A DNA stretch of 64,000 nucleotides from Sphingobacteriales bacterium (GCA_016185185.1 JACPOD010000073.1:1-64000); one strand, 5' to 3'. Positions 35,656-43,722 are shown, numbered from the stretch's first letter. Notes: generated from the letters alone by a model not told the origin. Program-made: numbers and translations.

Positions 35656-37230
35656 ATGGATTTAACCAACCTCAATAAAGACCGGAGTAAAACAAGAAGA
35701 AAAGGTGCCCTTGATTTAAGTACGATGGTGTATGGTAAAGTTCCACCGCAGGCCAAAGAACTGGAAGAAGCGGTGCTGGGTGCCATTATGCTGGAAAAAA
35801 GTGCTTTTGACACGGTAATTGAAATTTTAAAACCCGAATGTTTTTATGTAGAGAGCCACCAGCGGATTTACCGGAGTATGCAAAGCCTGGCACAAAAAAG
35901 TATGCCTATTGATTTGCTTACGGTAGTGGAGGAATTAAAAATAAAAGAAGAATTAGAAATGGTGGGCGGGCCTTATGCCGTTACCAAACTCACCAATGCG
36001 GTGGTATCGTCCGCCAATATTGAAACACACAGCCGTATTATTTTACAAAAATTTATTCAGCGGGAGTTAATACGCATCAGTGGAGAGATCATCAGTGATT
36101 CTTATGAAGATTCTACCGATGTTTTTGATTTGTTAGATGATGCAGAAAGCAAACTGTTTGAAATTACCAATAATCACCTGCGTAAAAACTTTGATAGTAT
36201 TGATACAGTATTGGTAAAAACGATTCAGCGTATTGAAGACATGCGTACCCGGCAGGAAGATATTACCGGTGTACCCACAGGTTTTTCTTCCATGGACCGG
36301 ATTACCTATGGTTGGCAACCTACTGACTTAATTATTTTAGCTGCCCGTCCTTCCGTTGGTAAAACGGCTTTTGCTTTAAACCTTGCCCGCCATGCAGCCT
36401 TGAGTGCAAGCAAACCAACACCAGTTGCCTTTTTTAGTTTGGAGATGAGTGCCGGTCAGCTGGTACAACGTATACTTTCTGCGGAAAGTGAAATATGGTT
36501 AGAAAAAATTGCCCGTGGTAAAATGGAAGAGCATGAGATGAAGCAATTGTATAAAAGAGGGATTGAAAAATTAAGTAATGCCCCCATTTTTATTGACGAT
36601 ACAGCTGCCCTGAACATTTTTGAACTGAGGGCTAAATGCCGACGCTTAAAAAACAAACATAATGTTGGTTTAATCATCATTGACTATTTACAATTGATGA
36701 GTGGTACCGGTGATAACCGCAATGGAAACAGGGAACAGGAGATCAGCCGTATATCACGTGACTTAAAAGGATTGGCAAAAGAATTACAGGTGCCTATTAT
36801 TGCATTGTCACAATTAAGCCGTGCGGTAGAAAGCCGTAAGGAAGGAAACAAAATGCCGCAGTTGAGTGACCTTCGTGAATCGGGTGCCATTGAACAGGAT
36901 GCGGATATGGTGATGTTTCTTTACCGTCCGGAATATTATGATATTACGGCTAATGAAATGGGTGAAAGCAATAAAGGTGAAACGCATGTGCGTATAGCCA
37001 AACACCGTAATGGTTCACTGGAAACAATCAAGCTCCGGGCTTTACTGCATATTCAAAAATTTGTAGAAGATGAAGGAGATTTTGGAAGTGGATTTAACCC
37101 GGGTGGTAATTTCCGTCCGTTGCCTCCGGGCAATACGGGTGAGCCCGGACCAAAATTGTTTATACAGAAAGGCAGTAAGATGAATGACCTGGAATTTGAT
37201 GAAGGGTTTGAGGAAGAGACGCCTTTTTAA
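35656..37230 (+). CDS. dnaB: Replicative DNA helicase DnaB
   Basis: A 524-residue hexameric replicative helicase. The N-terminal DnaB-N domain covers about residues 30-130 (VPPQAKELEEAVLGAIMLE) and the RecA-like motor about 190-465, with Walker A ARPSVGKTAFA (about 234-244), Walker B LIIIDYLQLM and LSQLSRAVESRK. The C-terminus has a Gly/Pro-rich tail (FGSGFNPGGNFRPLPPGNTGEPGP) and ends EEETPF. Nothing suggests a mobile or phage origin. A strong terminator follows at 37272. Confidence 0.96.
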   Translation: MDLTNLNKDRSKTRRKGALDLSTMVYGKVPPQAKELEEAVLGAIMLEKSAFDTVIEILKPECFYVESHQRIYRSMQSLAQKSMPIDLLTVVEELKIKEELEMVGGPYAVTKLTNAVVSSANIETHSRIILQKFIQRELIRISGEIISDSYEDSTDVFDLLDDAESKLFEITNNHLRKNFDSIDTVLVKTIQRIEDMRTRQEDITGVPTGFSSMDRITYGWQPTDLIILAARPSVGKTAFALNLARHAALSASKPTPVAFFSLEMSAGQLVQRILSAESEIWLEKIARGKMEEHEMKQLYKRGIEKLSNAPIFIDDTAALNIFELRAKCRRLKNKHNVGLIIIDYLQLMSGTGDNRNGNREQEISRISRDLKGLAKELQVPIIALSQLSRAVESRKEGNKMPQLSDLRESGAIEQDADMVMFLYRPEYYDITANEMGESNKGETHVRIAKHRNGSLETIKLRALLHIQKFVEDEGDFGSGFNPGGNFRPLPPGNTGEPGPKLFIQKGSKMNDLEFDEGFEEETPF

Positions 37231-37271
37231 AAATCCAAAAAACAAATAGCAAAATCCAAAATGGAAATATT

Positions 37272-37298
37272 GTCCTGTTTAATACAGGACTTTTTTTT
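37272..37298 (+). terminator. Rho-independent terminator after dnaB
   Basis: Arms GTCCTGT (37272-37278) and ACAGGAC (37284-37290), 5-base loop and eight T residues. Between the stop and this hairpin lies another word-like stretch (AAAATCCAAAAAACAAATAGC at 37229-37258). Confidence 0.85.
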
Positions 37299-37346
37299 GC
37301 AAAATGGGTAAATAGAAAAATTGTAATTTTAGATAAATACTTTTTT

Positions 37347-37589
37347 ATGTCGGTAACAGAACTAAAAAAACATTTATACCGGGTGATAAATGAAATAGAA
37401 AACGAGGAAGTTTTAAAAGCAGTACTCACTATTCTTGAATCGGGAAAAGAGGGGATTAAAAATTATCAATTGGATGATGAACAAATGAATATATTAAGGA
37501 AAAGGGAAAAACAATACCTGGGCGGTAAAATGAAATCTTCATCTATAGAAGAGGTTGAAAATAAACTCCGGTCAAAATATGGCATGTAG
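37347..37589 (+). CDS. Antitoxin-like protein of a RelE/ParE-type pair
   Basis: An 80-residue protein starting MSVTELKKHLYRVINEIENE and ending EEVENKLRSKYGM. Size, helical charged composition and position just before a RelE/ParE-like toxin fit an antitoxin of the addiction-module type. No DNA-binding fold can be recognised with certainty. The final 11 bases overlap the start of the toxin gene (ATG 37579), typical of translational coupling. The toxin partner is frameshifted, so this antitoxin may now act alone. Confidence 0.7.
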   Translation: MSVTELKKHLYRVINEIENEEVLKAVLTILESGKEGIKNYQLDDEQMNILRKREKQYLGGKMKSSSIEEVENKLRSKYGM

Positions 37590-37880
37590 AGTTATTATTA
37601 CCGCCGCAGCTGAGTTGGATATTTTTGAAGCCACAGATTATTATGAAAAGCAACTAACCGGGTTGGGGAACAGGTTTTATAAAGAAATAATTTTTTATTT
37701 GAGAAAATTGGAAAATCACCCACAGCATTATTCTTTTTTATTTGACCAATTCCGTTCTGTTTCAACTGAAGTTTTCCTTATTTAATAATTTATAAAATCA
37801 CTGCTTTAAATGAGGTGATTATTTACGGTGTGATGCATAGTAAAACTAATTCTGAAAAAATAAGGAATAGGATTAAATAA
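37579..37880 (+). pseudogene. RelE/ParE-family toxin with a -1 frameshift
   Basis: The first frame, from ATG 37579, gives MACRVIITAAAELDIFEATDYYEKQLTGLGNRFYKEI, a typical RelE/ParE start, and stops at 37785 after EVFLI. The following sequence in the next frame reads LIIYKITALNEVIIYGVMHSKTN...EKIRNRIK to a TAA at 37878-37880, which is the usual C-terminal half (VIIYGVMHSKTNPEK). Loss of one base in the T-rich stretch at 37771-37776 explains the break. The product lacks the final strands and the catalytic C-terminus, so the toxin is probably dead, unless this is a sequencing error in a short homopolymer. Confidence 0.8.
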
Positions 37881-37887
37881 TTTTACA

Positions 37888-38604
37888 ATGAGCCTCCCTT
37901 TTTTTTATATTGAAGCATACACCGCAGATCAACCTTTGATTACTTTAACAGAGGAAGAGTCCAAACACATCATCACTGTATTGCGGATGAAGATGGGAGG
38001 GCAGATGCATTTAACAGACGGCAAAGGAAATTTGATTACTGCTGAAATAATCAATGACCATAAAAAAAAATGTGTGGTAAAAGTGCTGTCATCTGTCATC
38101 TGTCAACCATCATCTAAAAAAATTTCTATTGCAATTTCTTTATTAAAAAATGCCAATCGGTTTGAATGGTTTTTGGAAAAGGCTACAGAGATTGGTGTTA
38201 GTGAAATTATTCCATTACTGTGTGCAAGAACAGAAAGACAAAAATTCCGGCACGACCGGATGAAGAATATTTTGGTGAGTGCCATGCTGCAAAGCCAGCA
38301 GTGCTGGTTGCCAGCGTTAAGTGAGCCGGTTAAGTTTGAAGATTATGTCCGTCGGTCGGGGGCTTCAGACGGGTTAATAAAATTAATTGCTCATTGTGAG
38401 GAAGGGAGCAAACAATCAATAATCAATCTTCAAATTTCCAAATTATCAAATTGTCTGATTGTTATTGGCCCCGAGGGTGATTTTACTAAAGAAGAAATTT
38501 CATTGGCATTGAACAATGAATTTATACCTGTTACATTGGGGGAAACAAGGTTGAGGGCGGAAACTGCCGGTATAGTAGCCGCAACGCTTTTAACTGTAAA
38601 ATAA
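37888..38604 (+). CDS. rsmE: 16S rRNA (uracil-1498-N3)-methyltransferase RsmE
   Basis: A SPOUT-fold methyltransferase of 238 residues that modifies U1498 of 16S rRNA. Family motifs are RMKMGGQMHLTDGKGNLITAEI (PUA-like N-terminal part), NRFEWFLEKATEIGVSEIIPL (about 89-109), AMLQSQQCWLP, IVIGPEGDFT (about 190-199) and the knot end VTLGETRLRAETA (about 211-223). Two stretches are encoded by word-like DNA repeats in frame: SSVICQPSS (38086-38114), at the domain junction, and QSIINLQISKLSN (38411-38455), before the knot. The enzyme is otherwise complete and probably active. Confidence 0.9.
   Translation: MSLPFFYIEAYTADQPLITLTEEESKHIITVLRMKMGGQMHLTDGKGNLITAEIINDHKKKCVVKVLSSVICQPSSKKISIAISLLKNANRFEWFLEKATEIGVSEIIPLLCARTERQKFRHDRMKNILVSAMLQSQQCWLPALSEPVKFEDYVRRSGASDGLIKLIAHCEEGSKQSIINLQISKLSNCLIVIGPEGDFTKEEISLALNNEFIPVTLGETRLRAETAGIVAATLLTVK
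38086..38114. repeat. CTGTCATCTGTC word repeat in rsmE
   Basis: Two overlapping copies of CTGTCATCTGTC followed by AACCATCATC. Same words as at 572-642, 52147-52177 and 59807-59860. In frame. Confidence 0.75.
38411..38455. repeat. CAATCAATAATC-type word repeat in rsmE
   Basis: AACAATCAATAATCAATCTTC followed by AAATTTCCAAATTATCAAATTG. In frame within the second half of rsmE. Confidence 0.55.
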
Positions 38605-38630
38605 GGGAGACAAAACATTGCTGCGGTATT

Positions 38631-38673
38631 TCGCCACAGTAAACTAAGAACTGAAAACGTAGAACCAAAAACT
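38631..38673. repeat. Left word repeat of a pair bracketing the YkuK-family gene
   Basis: Contains GAACCAAAAACT (38662-38673) after AACTAAGAACTG. The exact reverse complement, AGTTTTTGGTTC, is at 39247-39258. The repeat runs into the stop codon of the gene (38672-38674). Confidence 0.6.
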
Positions 38674-39184
38674 AATTCACCACCTTGTTTGCACAACTGC
38701 TGCTGGCAAAGGCTTCGGGTTTGGCTTTAAAGGCAAAGCCCATACCGAGGATATAGCCCATTGCTTCCCGCAACGCTTCGTTGCTTTTAAAGTGCGGGTT
38801 GGTGTTGATGTCGGCATGTACTTCCATATCCACATCATACTCCGTAAACAGATCGCAGAGTTCGTAGGCAATCTCAATGCTTCTTGCTACTTCCACCAGC
38901 ATTCTTTCTTTGATGGAATACTTCTTTTTTGTTTTTTCATTGTGGATGAACATAAAGCCGCCGTGTCCTTCCCGTAAGAAAACAATTACCGTGGCAAATT
39001 CAGTTTCAATACCTTTTACCTGGCTGTCGGTACCAATGCAAACTTTTAATTTGAAACCTTTTTCTGTTTCCCGTACGATGGCGTCTCTTACTTCGTCCTT
39101 GATAGGAATGCGGATATGTTCTCCGTTAAATTTTCTCCAGATCATAAGGATGGGGTTTCTGTAATTTACCGATTTTATTTTCAT
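38672..39184 (-). CDS. YkuK-family (DUF458) RNase H-fold protein
   Basis: A 170-residue protein with the family hallmark VCIGTDSQVKG (about residues 49-59) and a second acidic strand, DMEVHADINTNPHFKSNEAL (about 119-138). Both are in positions expected for an RNase H-like fold, so nuclease activity is possible but not demonstrated for the family. No signal peptide. Its C-terminal residues (NKVVN) and stop are encoded inside a word repeat, and a matching inverted repeat lies just upstream of its start. Confidence 0.8.
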   Translation of the reverse strand: MKIKSVNYRNPILMIWRKFNGEHIRIPIKDEVRDAIVRETEKGFKLKVCIGTDSQVKGIETEFATVIVFLREGHGGFMFIHNEKTKKKYSIKERMLVEVARSIEIAYELCDLFTEYDVDMEVHADINTNPHFKSNEALREAMGYILGMGFAFKAKPEAFASSSCANKVVN

Positions 39185-39240
39185 CCATCCAAACGGCAGA
39201 GGCTAATTGTTTATTAACAGCTGTGGAAAAGGGGAAAGAA

Positions 39241-39316
39241 GTTTATAGTTTTTGGTTCTTAGTTGTTAGTGCTGGCTTTAAGAGATAGATAAAACTTAGA
39301 ACTAAGATCTTAAAAC
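39241..39316. repeat. Right word repeat of the pair bracketing the YkuK-family gene
   Basis: AGTTTTTGGTTCTTAGTTGTTAG (39247-39269) is an inverted copy of the left repeat, followed by AAAACTTAGAACTAAGATCTTAAAACTAG. It ends at the stop codon of the CoA-binding gene. Confidence 0.6.
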
Positions 39317-39678
39317 TAGTATTGTCCTGTGCTGAGCATTACTAGTGTGCAAGCTTCCATTGGTTGTATGTTATTGATTTTAGCCAACGCAAAGAGTTCA
39401 TCATTCTCTGCACCGGGATTGAAAATGATGCGTTTGGGTTTTAAGGAAAGTATATAATCGTAATATTCTTTTTGATGTGCTTCACTTAAATAAAGGGTGA
39501 TGGTATCGATATTTTTAAAAGCTTCTTTTCCGGTTACTATTGGTACATCTGCAACCGAAGTTTTTTTTCGCCCTATTGCCACTACATCGTGTCCGTGGTT
39601 GCGTAACCTGTTTATGGCAAGGTAGCTGTACCGGGATGGATTATCAGAGGCGCCGAGTACGAGGGTTTTTTTGTTCAT
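39316..39678 (-). CDS. CoA-binding-domain protein
   Basis: A 120-residue single-domain Rossmann protein of the CoA-binding family: KTLVLGASDNPSRYSYLAINRLRNHGHDVVAIGRK at the N-terminus, then IDTITLYLSEAHQKEYYDYILSLKPKRIIFNPGAENDELF and the final CTLVMLSTGQY. These are the standard blocks of the YccU-like group. Its ligand or role is not known; it is 9 bases downstream of a TIGR01777 gene and likely co-transcribed with it. Confidence 0.87.
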   Translation of the reverse strand: MNKKTLVLGASDNPSRYSYLAINRLRNHGHDVVAIGRKKTSVADVPIVTGKEAFKNIDTITLYLSEAHQKEYYDYILSLKPKRIIFNPGAENDELFALAKINNIQPMEACTLVMLSTGQY

Positions 39679-39687
39679 GTGGCAAAA

Positions 39688-40671
39688 TTAAAACAAATGA
39701 TACTGCATCCGTGGCACTTTACTGATGATTTCTTTTAACGCATCTTCCAAAAACGGGTATTTAAATTCAAAGCCTGTTTCTAAAATTTTAGTTGGTATAA
39801 CCCACCGGCTTTTTAATACCAGTTCTGCTTCAGTGCCAATTATTGGCGCTCCTAATCGTAGCATCCATTCATATGCAGGTAAACCAAATTTATTTCCAGT
39901 TACTCTTCTTAAGGTATCCATAAATGTTTTGTTAGTGACTGGATTGGGAGAGCAGCAATTAAATGTTCCTTCCAGTTCTTTATGTTCATACAACCATTCA
40001 ATCATACGGCAGGTATCTTTTAAATGTACCCAACTGTACATTTGTTTGCCACTAGCTTGTTTGCCTCCTAATCCAAACTTTAATAAGTTAAAATAGGGGA
40101 TCATTACGCCGCTGGGCCCTAATGATATTGCCATTCGCAATGCTGCCTTTCGGGTGAAGGGTGTACGCTGCTCATAAAACGTTTTTTCCCACAACTGGCA
40201 AACCTGTACTGAAAAATCATTGTGAAACTCACCGGTGTATTCATCCTGGGGTTTATCAGTTGCATGGCGATATATGGTGGCAGAAGAAGCATTGATCCAA
40301 AGTTTTGGCGGAACAGTGCAGTTTCGTATTGCTTCCCCAATTACTTTGGTTGCATTCGTTCTGCTGTCAAAAATTTCCCGTTTGTTTTTTTCAGTGTAAC
40401 GGCAATTAACTGTTTTACCGGCGAGGTTGATTATTAAATCAGCCCCATCCAAACATTTACTCCATTCGCCCAATGTTTTACCATCCCATTGCCGGTATTT
40501 TAAATTCATTTTATCATCATTGCTGATAAAAGAATAATTATTGCGGTTGGTTTTTTGATGGGTGACATTACGGGTGAGAATGGTTATGTCATTTTCATTT
40601 CCAAAGTAACGGCTCATTTCTTCGCCAATAAAACCTGTGCCGCCTGCTATGATGATTTTTTTATTTTTCAT
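39688..40671 (-). CDS. TIGR01777-family oxidoreductase (SDR-like)
   Basis: A 327-residue NAD(P)-binding epimerase-like protein. The N-terminus KKIIIAGGTGFIGEEMSRYF is the nucleotide-binding loop, and LDGADLIINLAGKTVNCRYTEKNK plus RTNATKVIGEAI are characteristic of the TIGR01777 group. A C-terminal DUF1731-like part is present (LPAYEWMLRLGAPIIGTEAELVLKSRWVIPTKILETGFEFKYP). It is about 25 residues longer than usual, with an insert around 38-60 (VTHQKTNRNNYSFISNDDKM). It lies between the CoA-binding and DCC1 genes in a tightly packed minus-strand series. Confidence 0.88.
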   Translation of the reverse strand: MKNKKIIIAGGTGFIGEEMSRYFGNENDITILTRNVTHQKTNRNNYSFISNDDKMNLKYRQWDGKTLGEWSKCLDGADLIINLAGKTVNCRYTEKNKREIFDSRTNATKVIGEAIRNCTVPPKLWINASSATIYRHATDKPQDEYTGEFHNDFSVQVCQLWEKTFYEQRTPFTRKAALRMAISLGPSGVMIPYFNLLKFGLGGKQASGKQMYSWVHLKDTCRMIEWLYEHKELEGTFNCCSPNPVTNKTFMDTLRRVTGNKFGLPAYEWMLRLGAPIIGTEAELVLKSRWVIPTKILETGFEFKYPFLEDALKEIISKVPRMQYHLF

Positions 40672-40683
40672 GATTGAAAATAT

Positions 40684-41508
40684 TTAACTGAAAAGGAATA
40701 ATACAAATCCTGTCATCCCTGCAATATTGAAACTGGCAATCCATTTATTGTTGGGTATGATGCCTGCAAACTCCATCCTTCTAAAGTATTCTTTAAAAAT
40801 AAAAAGCGATACTGCTATTAGCCAAATTGTAATGAATAATGGGTAGGCGCCAAATGTTTTTACCAATACAAATAAAGGCAGCAGAAAAAGATTGGTTAAC
40901 AAAGCCAGCATATTTACCTGTCCAAGATAGTCGAACATTTTTTGCCATTTGAAATGGAGCGATAGCAGGCAGTTCATAGTCACTAAAGCCAAATGGCCAG
41001 CCTGCAACTGCCAGATGCTGATATGGTAAAATGGTAATGGTGATAAAATCAATTTATGAAATGGGAAAAGTAATAATGTATTTGTTATTAGAAAGAGAAA
41101 CATAAATAAGCCACGATAGAAATAATTAAAATCAGGTGCACAATCAATAGCGCCTGTGCCGCATTTAACGGCAACAATTACTTTGCGGTTGAAAGAAACA
41201 AATTTGTAGAGTTTGGATAAAAACCAATAAATAGGTTGTATATGCCCAATTGTTTTTATGAAAGGAATTTTTGAGCCGAGTATTTCCAGCAAGGCATCAA
41301 TGCCATAAGTAACTTTACCTGTTTCAGTATCCAAAAGCGGTATTTCATTGCGGCTTTTATTAAAATCTATTCTTTGTAAATATTTTTCTTCTAAGGAAGA
41401 GAAGGGAAGCTTTCCTGCTTTGTTTAAAAAGCCAAATCTTACAAACTGTGCAGAATACCATTGGCATAAGGGACAGTTATCATCGTATATAAGAAGTTTA
41501 TTTTTCAT
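40684..41508 (-). CDS. DCC1-like thiol-disulfide oxidoreductase family membrane protein
   Basis: A 274-residue protein. The N-terminus LLIYDDNCPLCQWYSAQFV carries the CPLC motif of the DUF393/DCC1 thioredoxin-like family (residues about 7-20), followed by a second soluble half and four to six membrane segments in the C-terminal part (for example GLFMFLFLITNTLLLFPF and FDYLGQVNMLALLTNLFLLPLFVLV). The family is thought to act on dithiols, but no specific reaction is known to me. It is 12 bases upstream of the TIGR01777 gene and 6 bases after the small membrane protein. Confidence 0.82.
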   Translation of the reverse strand: MKNKLLIYDDNCPLCQWYSAQFVRFGFLNKAGKLPFSSLEEKYLQRIDFNKSRNEIPLLDTETGKVTYGIDALLEILGSKIPFIKTIGHIQPIYWFLSKLYKFVSFNRKVIVAVKCGTGAIDCAPDFNYFYRGLFMFLFLITNTLLLFPFHKLILSPLPFYHISIWQLQAGHLALVTMNCLLSLHFKWQKMFDYLGQVNMLALLTNLFLLPLFVLVKTFGAYPLFITIWLIAVSLFIFKEYFRRMEFAGIIPNNKWIASFNIAGMTGFVLFLFS

Positions 41509-41514
41509 GGTTGA

Positions 41515-41886
41515 TTATTTGAGGTGAATCAATTCATGACGGTAAATGCTACTCAATTCTTTATAACAAATCCAGGCGTAATACAAAGCCATAAAAGGAG
41601 CAGCAAACAGCATTACATAATAAATTACAAGCAGAGGGGAAATAATAAAGCCAAGTACAGCAATTACTAGAACGATAAAAACGGTGCAAGTATAGTAATA
41701 ACGTCTGCCACCTGCCTGTGTAAACCAGTTGTGATAAATATGAACAACCATGCCGACCAATTGCCAGCCACCTACTACAAAATACCCCAACAGAAAAGTG
41801 TTGTCTCTCTGAACTAAACTGGTCACCAAAAAGATCACAATCATAACCATGCTTATCAGCAAGTCGTATAATTTAAATTTTTTCAT
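41515..41886 (-). CDS. Small four-helix membrane protein, unknown function
   Basis: A 123-residue protein with four hydrophobic segments (about 7-25, 30-50, 65-90, 92-110) and short charged ends. No motif or family is recognised. It is the first gene of the series with DCC1, TIGR01777 and CoA-binding genes, which suggests a shared envelope or redox role that I cannot specify. Confidence 0.7.
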   Translation of the reverse strand: MKKFKLYDLLISMVMIVIFLVTSLVQRDNTFLLGYFVVGGWQLVGMVVHIYHNWFTQAGGRRYYYTCTVFIVLVIAVLGFIISPLLVIYYVMLFAAPFMALYYAWICYKELSSIYRHELIHLK

Positions 41887-41935
41887 AATTAAGTATTTAA
41901 AAATTTCAGAAATAATTGAAAATACGTTGTCAAAT

Positions 41936-41956
41936 AAAAGCCGGAATCACCGGCTT
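41936..41956 (-). terminator. Rho-independent terminator after the GbsR-type regulator
   Basis: Arms AAGCCGG (41938-41944) and CCGGCTT (41950-41956) with a 5-base loop. The minus-strand exit continues TTTTATTTG. It separates the regulator from the small membrane protein series. Confidence 0.75.
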
Positions 41957-41973
41957 ACCTTTTTAGACGAATG

Positions 41974-42480
41974 CTACTTAAAAAACTTTACCAAAGCTCC
42001 CACAAACCAATTCTCATCAGCCTTTACCATTACCTGCAGCATCTTATCGGCCTGTTGTCCAAATTTTTTGATGCCACTCACCGTATCTACAAACTGTTTT
42101 ATGTTTTTATCTTTTTTATCGCCATCCACATCTTCCAGTTGGTCCAGCAATTTCAGCATTGGTTCCAGCTCACGTTTCTTTCTTTCCTTAATAATTTGCG
42201 TGGCTACTTTCCAGATATCTTTTTCTGCAGTAAAATATTCTTTTCGTTCGCCGGGGATAATTACACGGTCAACCAAACCCCAGTTAATCAAATCACGGAT
42301 ATTCATATTTACATTTCCGCGGCTGATGGAGAGCTGTTCCATCAAATCGTCCTGTGTCAATGGGTCAGGACTGATCATCAGCAGTGCATGTATTTGCGCC
42401 ATAGTCTTATTGATTCCCCAATGGGTACCAAAAGCTCCCCAGGAACTGATGAATTGTTTTTTTGCTTCGGAAAGTTTCAT
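41974..42480 (-). CDS. GbsR/MarR-family transcriptional regulator
   Basis: A 168-residue winged-helix regulator. The DNA-binding core is about residues 25-85 (MAQIHALLMISPDPLTQDDLMEQLSISRGNVNMNIRDLINWGLVDRV), and the wing has GERKEYFTAEKD. A long C-terminal helix probably forms the dimer. It could respond to a small ligand. It lies directly downstream of the type III PKS operon and upstream of the envelope-like series, so it may regulate either; the sequence does not decide. A TTTG-N19-TATTTTTA promoter candidate is just upstream. Confidence 0.88.
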   Translation of the reverse strand: MKLSEAKKQFISSWGAFGTHWGINKTMAQIHALLMISPDPLTQDDLMEQLSISRGNVNMNIRDLINWGLVDRVIIPGERKEYFTAEKDIWKVATQIIKERKKRELEPMLKLLDQLEDVDGDKKDKNIKQFVDTVSGIKKFGQQADKMLQVMVKADENWFVGALVKFFK

Positions 42481-42497
42481 GTGAATGATTTATAACC

Positions 42498-42528
42498 TAA
42501 AAATAGATAGTATTATTGAATTTTCAAA
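42498..42528 (-). promoter_or_regulatory. Promoter candidate for the GbsR-type regulator
   Basis: On the minus strand: TTTG (42528-42525), 19-base spacer, TATTTTTA (42505-42498), one base off TAnnTTTG, 18 bases before ATG 42480. Confidence 0.45.
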
Positions 42529-42547
42529 ACTTTTTGAAAATTAATTT

Positions 42548-43690
42548 TTAAAAGGGCTGCCCATGTGTTTGCCGGATGAGCCACTGACTGATACCCGGGA
42601 TGGGTTTTAGTAAAGCGATGAAAATATTCGTCACCCATGTTTTACCAAAGAAACGCTGGATGATGCGGCCCACTCTTAAACGGCTGCTGAATTGTTTTTT
42701 CCAACGTAATTGATATTGCTTTTCCATTTCTTCTCTTGTCAATTGGCCATTGAGTAAACTGTGGATACAATTAAAAGCAATTTTACTTCCATGCAGGGCC
42801 ATGCTCATGCCATTGCCACAAAGCGGGGTTATTACTCCGGCTGCATCGCCTATCAGCAGCACATGGTTTTCTATTTGTGTTTTGTGGTCAAAACTTATTT
42901 GTGAAATGGTGACCGGCGATTGGTACAGAACTTTTGCAGAAGAAAATATTTTTTGCAGATGGGTGTTTTGCGATAAGATGTTTTTTTCCATTAAAGCAAT
43001 ATTGTTTCCGCAACGGACAAGGTTAGCAGCCGTGGTTAAATAACATAAACAAAACCGATGTTCGTCCACTTGCGATATACCACAATAACCATCTTTAAAA
43101 TTATGAAGGGCAATGGTATCATTGGGCCAATTGGTTTGAATATGATATTTGATGCCGATGTAATTGTTCAGTTTATTGGGCTTGTTTTCTGCAAAACTTC
43201 TTTTCCATTTTATATCCAGGTTGCTGCGTTTGCCAAATGTGCCTGCAGCTACTTTAGAAAGAAAGCTGGCTTTATCCGTTTTAATATGAAAAGTTTCATT
43301 CTCAAAAACAATATCATTCACTTTTGTTTCTTCCATTACTACTACACCGGATGTTTTTGCTATTCGGGCTAAATAATTGTCCAGCATAAAACGACTGATA
43401 CCAAAGCCACCCAGCCCAAGAGTGGTTTGGATTGAATTTCCATTCGGGGCTGATACGATCAGCTTTTTAATTTCAGGTAAGTTCATTTCGCTCAGCGGTA
43501 CACCCAGTTCTTCCAAAAAGTTCCAGGATTCAAAACTGATGTACTCCCCGCACACTTTGTGAAAGGGATACTTTTCTTTTTCGAATAAAATGACCTGATA
43601 CCCCTGTCTGGCGCATTGTATACTTAAAGCAAGACCAGCAAGACCTCCCCCAACAATAGCTAAATCATATGTAGAATTTTCAATACTCAA
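42548..43690 (-). CDS. FAD-dependent oxidoreductase of the type III PKS operon
   Basis: A 380-residue flavoprotein of the geranylgeranyl-reductase / aromatic-hydroxylase group. It has a GxGxxG FAD motif (DLAIVGGGLAGLALSIQC, about residues 9-26), the group signature YPFHKVCGEYIS (about 41-52) and the second FAD motif LLIGDAAGVITPLCGNGMSMALHG (about 275-298). It would hydroxylate or reduce the polyketide or prenylated product. No ATG is available: the only frame start is TTG at 43690, which lies inside a word-like repeat that also ends the upstream methyltransferase gene. Translation is therefore probably weak or coupled. Confidence 0.85.
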   Translation of the reverse strand: MSIENSTYDLAIVGGGLAGLALSIQCARQGYQVILFEKEKYPFHKVCGEYISFESWNFLEELGVPLSEMNLPEIKKLIVSAPNGNSIQTTLGLGGFGISRFMLDNYLARIAKTSGVVVMEETKVNDIVFENETFHIKTDKASFLSKVAAGTFGKRSNLDIKWKRSFAENKPNKLNNYIGIKYHIQTNWPNDTIALHNFKDGYCGISQVDEHRFCLCYLTTAANLVRCGNNIALMEKNILSQNTHLQKIFSSAKVLYQSPVTISQISFDHKTQIENHVLLIGDAAGVITPLCGNGMSMALHGSKIAFNCIHSLLNGQLTREEMEKQYQLRWKKQFSSRLRVGRIIQRFFGKTWVTNIFIALLKPIPGISQWLIRQTHGQPF

Positions 43691-43722
43691 TGCTCAATTT
43701 TCAATGTTCAAAAATAACTAAC
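43672..43722. repeat. Word repeat at the methyltransferase / oxidoreductase junction
   Basis: On the minus strand the words are GAACATTGAAAATTGAGC and ATTGAGTATTGAAAATTC. The repeat contains the TGA stop of the methyltransferase (43703-43701) and the TTG start of the oxidoreductase (43690), and it also codes for the last residues of the former (VIFEH) and the first of the latter (SIENS). Confidence 0.7.
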
